Positions 60,582 through 64,000 of a stretch of DNA of 64,000 nucleotides are shown piece by piece. The notes under the pieces were generated by a model. That model searched no databases. It worked only from the letters and a program-made list of their open reading frames with translations, and was not told where the DNA came from. Position 1 is the stretch's first letter, and the number at the start of each line of letters is the position of its first letter. The position numbers and the translations under genes are program-made. This DNA comes from Nemopilema nomurai (lineage: Eukaryota > Cnidaria > Scyphozoa > Rhizostomeae > Rhizostomatidae), in the NCBI GenBank assembly GCA_003864495.1, contig ML133409.1, forward strand, positions 964,818 to 1,028,817, read 5' to 3'.

Positions 60582-63500
60582 TTGGGTCACGGCACCACGA
60601 GAGAATGGTCGAACACTCGATAAAATGCGACGCTCAAGCGTCAGTAAGACAGAATACCTTATAAAAACTTGTTAATTGGCTAGCAGTTGTTTGGTGAACA
60701 ATTTCCCCAGCAAAAAACTGTACTGCGTGGGCTTGTCTACAACAAGAAATGTTGCATTTTGTAAACAATCTGGACAGAATTTCCACAATTTTGGAATGAG
60801 TCCAATAATGTCTTGCCATGTTGCGAGAAATTAGTTTTGTCAACAGGAAGACTTTTGATAATTGATTTGAGGACAAATCTAATAGGTAGCCCAAAGATCG
60901 ATAGCTAAGGAAGGATTAGTAGGTATTTTTAAAAATTATTGATTTAGATTACCCTTGTCTCTTGAAGTTATAACAGGGCTAATCGAAATCGAAGCTTTAG
61001 TTGATGCGTAGATTTGTTTTGAAGCACAGACTACTGTAGCATAAGATTTTTGTTTTTATAAAGTGGAAGTACGATTTTGCTTCAAGCAGAAGGAACCATG
61101 TAAATCATTATACAGCCTTTAGAAAATGTCAAGCGGAGGGACATAAACATCAAGTTAGTGCAGTCCTGGTCGATGAAAACATATCATGATTGTTCAGCTA
61201 TTAACTGAATTTTTTTATTGGTAGTTTTTTGTGCGTTTGCAAAGTAGAAACAAGATTGACCCCCAAAGCTGATTATTGTACATAAATTTAGTCAAAAGAA
61301 TTAAAACTGGAAATAGTGTATTTTCGACATGCCGATGTTTATACTTTGTTACTGTTTATTGTTATCGTTTATATGAAGTGAAGCCAAAGATTGCTGAGAT
61401 CATTAGATGACTCTTGCTGTTTCTCTGGCCTTGCTCTCTAGAAATCTGTAGACCAGTCAAGCAGAAACAAGCTAGGAATTCCTATCAATTCATCATTAAT
61501 AGCTTGAGTGATTGATATATGAAGAGAAAACCAGAGAACAATAGCTTCTTCAGACAGTCTGTTTACCGCAGACAGACTTAATTAACGAGCATCTTGACTA
61601 TTCTGCATAACGGTAACAGTCCATTATTGGTACAGTAGCTTAGTCAAGCAAAAAAGACCTGTTGCATATAAAATCTCCAGACCCTTGTTTCGTGGTATCC
61701 ACAATAGCCTACCACATACTTGAAATGAATCACGAAAAGGATCAAAGAAAGTCTTGTAGAATTGGGCCTAATTTATGAAGTGTTTCTGTAATATCATAAA
61801 TTGGACTGACACTTGGTCGAGTGCCTTGAGATCTAATAATTGAATTTTTTAGAATAGTGCTTCTTTTGACAGCTCAAAGGGTTAAGCGTTAGTGAAAAAA
61901 GGGAGATAGATTTAACTGAACTCTTGCAGGACCGATTTGGTATATGCAGCTAATTTAAAACAGTAAGAATGATTGTTCACTTAGCAGATAGTCCTTGCAC
62001 ATGAAAGTGAGACAGAATGAGACAGTCAAGACGATTTCAAACACTATCTGGCCTATTCAATGTTTAGATCGCTGCACAGAGTTGCCTGTGACAACATCAT
62101 ACTGCGAACGAAATAAGTCCTTACTTAGCCATGGCTGGAGACAGACACGGCATCTTTCAGGGAGAATTAACGCGAATAATAATGCCCGAAAGCGTGGCTT
62201 CAGTCATTAAAAGATTATAATAGACCATGTCTAACTGGACCGAAATGGATTAACTTGATTGGAAACGGTGATGGGCATTGTTGATCGTCCCATTTCGGAC
62301 GTTTGCCCATGTTGGCGCAAAGAGAGCTGCAGACAAAGGAGGCGCAGTCGAACAAAGCTGCATGTACATAACGGGTTTCGGTCAAATGGGGAGCAGTCGC
62401 CGGACGAAGAGCTACGGACAAATAACTCGGGGACGTAGCATGGGGCACCGGTCATTGTGAGACTACAGTTGCACTCCCCCTGCTTTTAAATGTACTGCAC
62501 TGCAGAGTCGAGAAAACATTACGGTCGCACGGTCACTGACCGGAGGAAGGTCCCCGAAAAACAATAGAAGCCCATGCGATACACCTAAGCCACGCCCACT
62601 TCCCATTGTTATGTGAGAAAGATTTGCCTTTTAGGTTGTTTTTAACAACTTTTCTGGCCATATTTGAACACATTTCTCCAACCCAAAAATTGCTCTTACA
62701 TATCCAAATAGAACTGAAATAGATATACCAAGAAGCTACCTAGTTATCAAATATCAGACATGCGTGTTAATTTGGCCAAATGCAATTAATCACAGCACCG
62801 CTATATTGATGTATGCGCATGCGCAACAAGATCAAAGCATCAACAAGCCGTCGATCTACCGTCGGCCTATACAGAAATCGTGATAGACAAACAAGCAAAC
62901 AAACTCCTTTGAAGAAGCCTAAAGAGGTCAAAGCGATTCGCTCCAACTTGCTAAAAATTTTCAGCTAAGTCTAGCCGTCATTCTGCGGTCCTTCCCAAAT
63001 CCACTCTTCTTTACAAATTCCTGTTAAAGTTTTTACAGTTGTACAAGATCAGCTTTCACTGCGAACGCTTTCTGTGCATGTGGGTTTTTATAGGGAAAAG
63101 CTTTACAAGGGAATATATTGAATCACAGGGGAATGGCTTTGTCTACAGTGTACGTAGTCTTGTGTCATAATAAATGGCCCGTGTGTGAAAAGGATCGAAC
63201 GATCAGGTCACCTTTCGCCACAACTCAGATTAATAGCAAACACACCCTAGGCAAACGAGCCAAAGTTTGCTATTCTCTCACATAAATTTGTCGAATGCTA
63301 ACAGAACTGCAGTTCAAGAAGAGCATTTCTATATTACATAGAAGTACGTTTCTCAACTTTCTGATATGATTTTCTGATTTTCTGATATGATTTTCCTTTT
63401 GTCGAATCTCTGAACTATAATTAGCCTCGCAATCTACTTAAGAATGACTTTCTTCTGCTGCGTCATAAATTTTGGAAGGAGGCGTTTCGCGTATGGGCGT

Positions 63501-64000
63501 TGTTAGTGTAGCTTTGCCTGTGTATTCAATTATTCAAGGTGCTTTTCTGCCAGGAAATCCCACCAATACAGAGTCATGGATACTGATTGAATGATCTAGT
63601 CAAGGAAGGCCATTCGCCAATTTTTGGCACTAACATTTGTTTCTAAACATGTCACTGCACAAGTTCAGTTCTCGTCACTTCTTTATGTTTTTGCTTGGTT
63701 GTTCTGAATGCTTATCATAAAAATAATAATCATCATCACAAGAATGGTTTTGAAATAGTAAAATCGTGTACTAGGAATTTCTTTGTTGTGATATCAGACA
63801 AAAGAAAGTGTTTTGCGATATAACTGTAAAAGTTGCTTTCATAGTATCCCATATTCTCTTGTCACAAAATTTCATTACAAGAAACGCCTCAACAGCATGC
63901 TTGGCAACTGTTCGCCTCTTTGTAATTGACTGCAGGTGTCCTTGTTAATGGTTGCAAATTGGCTCAAACAGGTACGAGTTTCTAAATGGCTCGAACTGTA
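60582..64000. other. 3' flank of the Barx-like gene, nothing else recognised
   Basis: The 3' UTR starts here. The first reasonable poly(A) signal variant on the plus strand is ATTAAA at 61300-61305; a canonical AATAAA appears only near 63172. The segment 62.1-62.5 kb is relatively GC-rich with overlapping open frames on both strands but no recognisable motif. Confidence 0.4.

Overview
This is a 64-kb piece of a eukaryotic, almost certainly animal, nuclear genome. Coding sequence is split into short exons (46-253 nt, up to 382 nt) with consensus GT/AG splice sites. Introns range from about a hundred bases to 5.8 kb. Intergenic DNA is AT-rich and holds microsatellites, minisatellites and MITE-like elements. 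The gene set (Barx-type homeobox, ADAMTS-family, SPPL3, MED13) is metazoan. Sequence style suggests an early-branching invertebrate such as an anthozoan cnidarian, but that is inference. Almost all long open frames here are chance, repeat-driven or antisense. The real genes were found by recognising short conserved exons and checking that splice phases join.

Layout, left to right. (1) 1-7851: no gene recognised; probably intron or flank of MED13. (2) 7852-11885, minus strand: the first two coding exons of MED13, a subunit of the Mediator kinase module, with a CCAAT-type upstream region near 12.07 kb; the rest of the gene is not recognised in the window. (3) 12-23 kb: gene-poor, with a 64-bp and a 28-bp tandem array, a long hairpin, and a cluster of palindromic CRE, E-box and GGTCA sites. 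(4) 23188-31874, minus: an essentially complete SPPL3-like intramembrane aspartyl protease in 12 phase-consistent exons (362 aa from the first in-frame Met), with the YD, GxGD and PAL motifs. A nine-copy 54-bp minisatellite lies in one intron. (5) 32002-32473, minus: two exon-like segments of an unrecognised protein, ending only 127 bp before the first SPPL3 exon. (6) 36038-43920, minus: eleven exons of an ADAMTS or ADAMTS-like extracellular protein (thrombospondin repeat, cysteine-rich region, spacer, four more thrombospondin repeats, stop). No protease exons were found upstream. (7) 44-53.6 kb: gene-poor, with G-rich interspersed repeats. (8) 54030-60581, plus: a complete two-exon Barx-like homeobox gene (240 aa) with a TATA box, an eh1-type repressor motif and a 5.8-kb intron carrying a MITE whose sister copy is at 33.9 kb. 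(9) 60.6-64 kb: 3' flank, nothing else recognised.

The genes form no obvious pathway. MED13 (transcription), SPPL3 (Golgi protease), the ADAMTS-type protein (extracellular matrix) and Barx (developmental repressor) look like ordinary animal neighbours. The closest linkage is the unknown gene and SPPL3, head to tail on the same strand.
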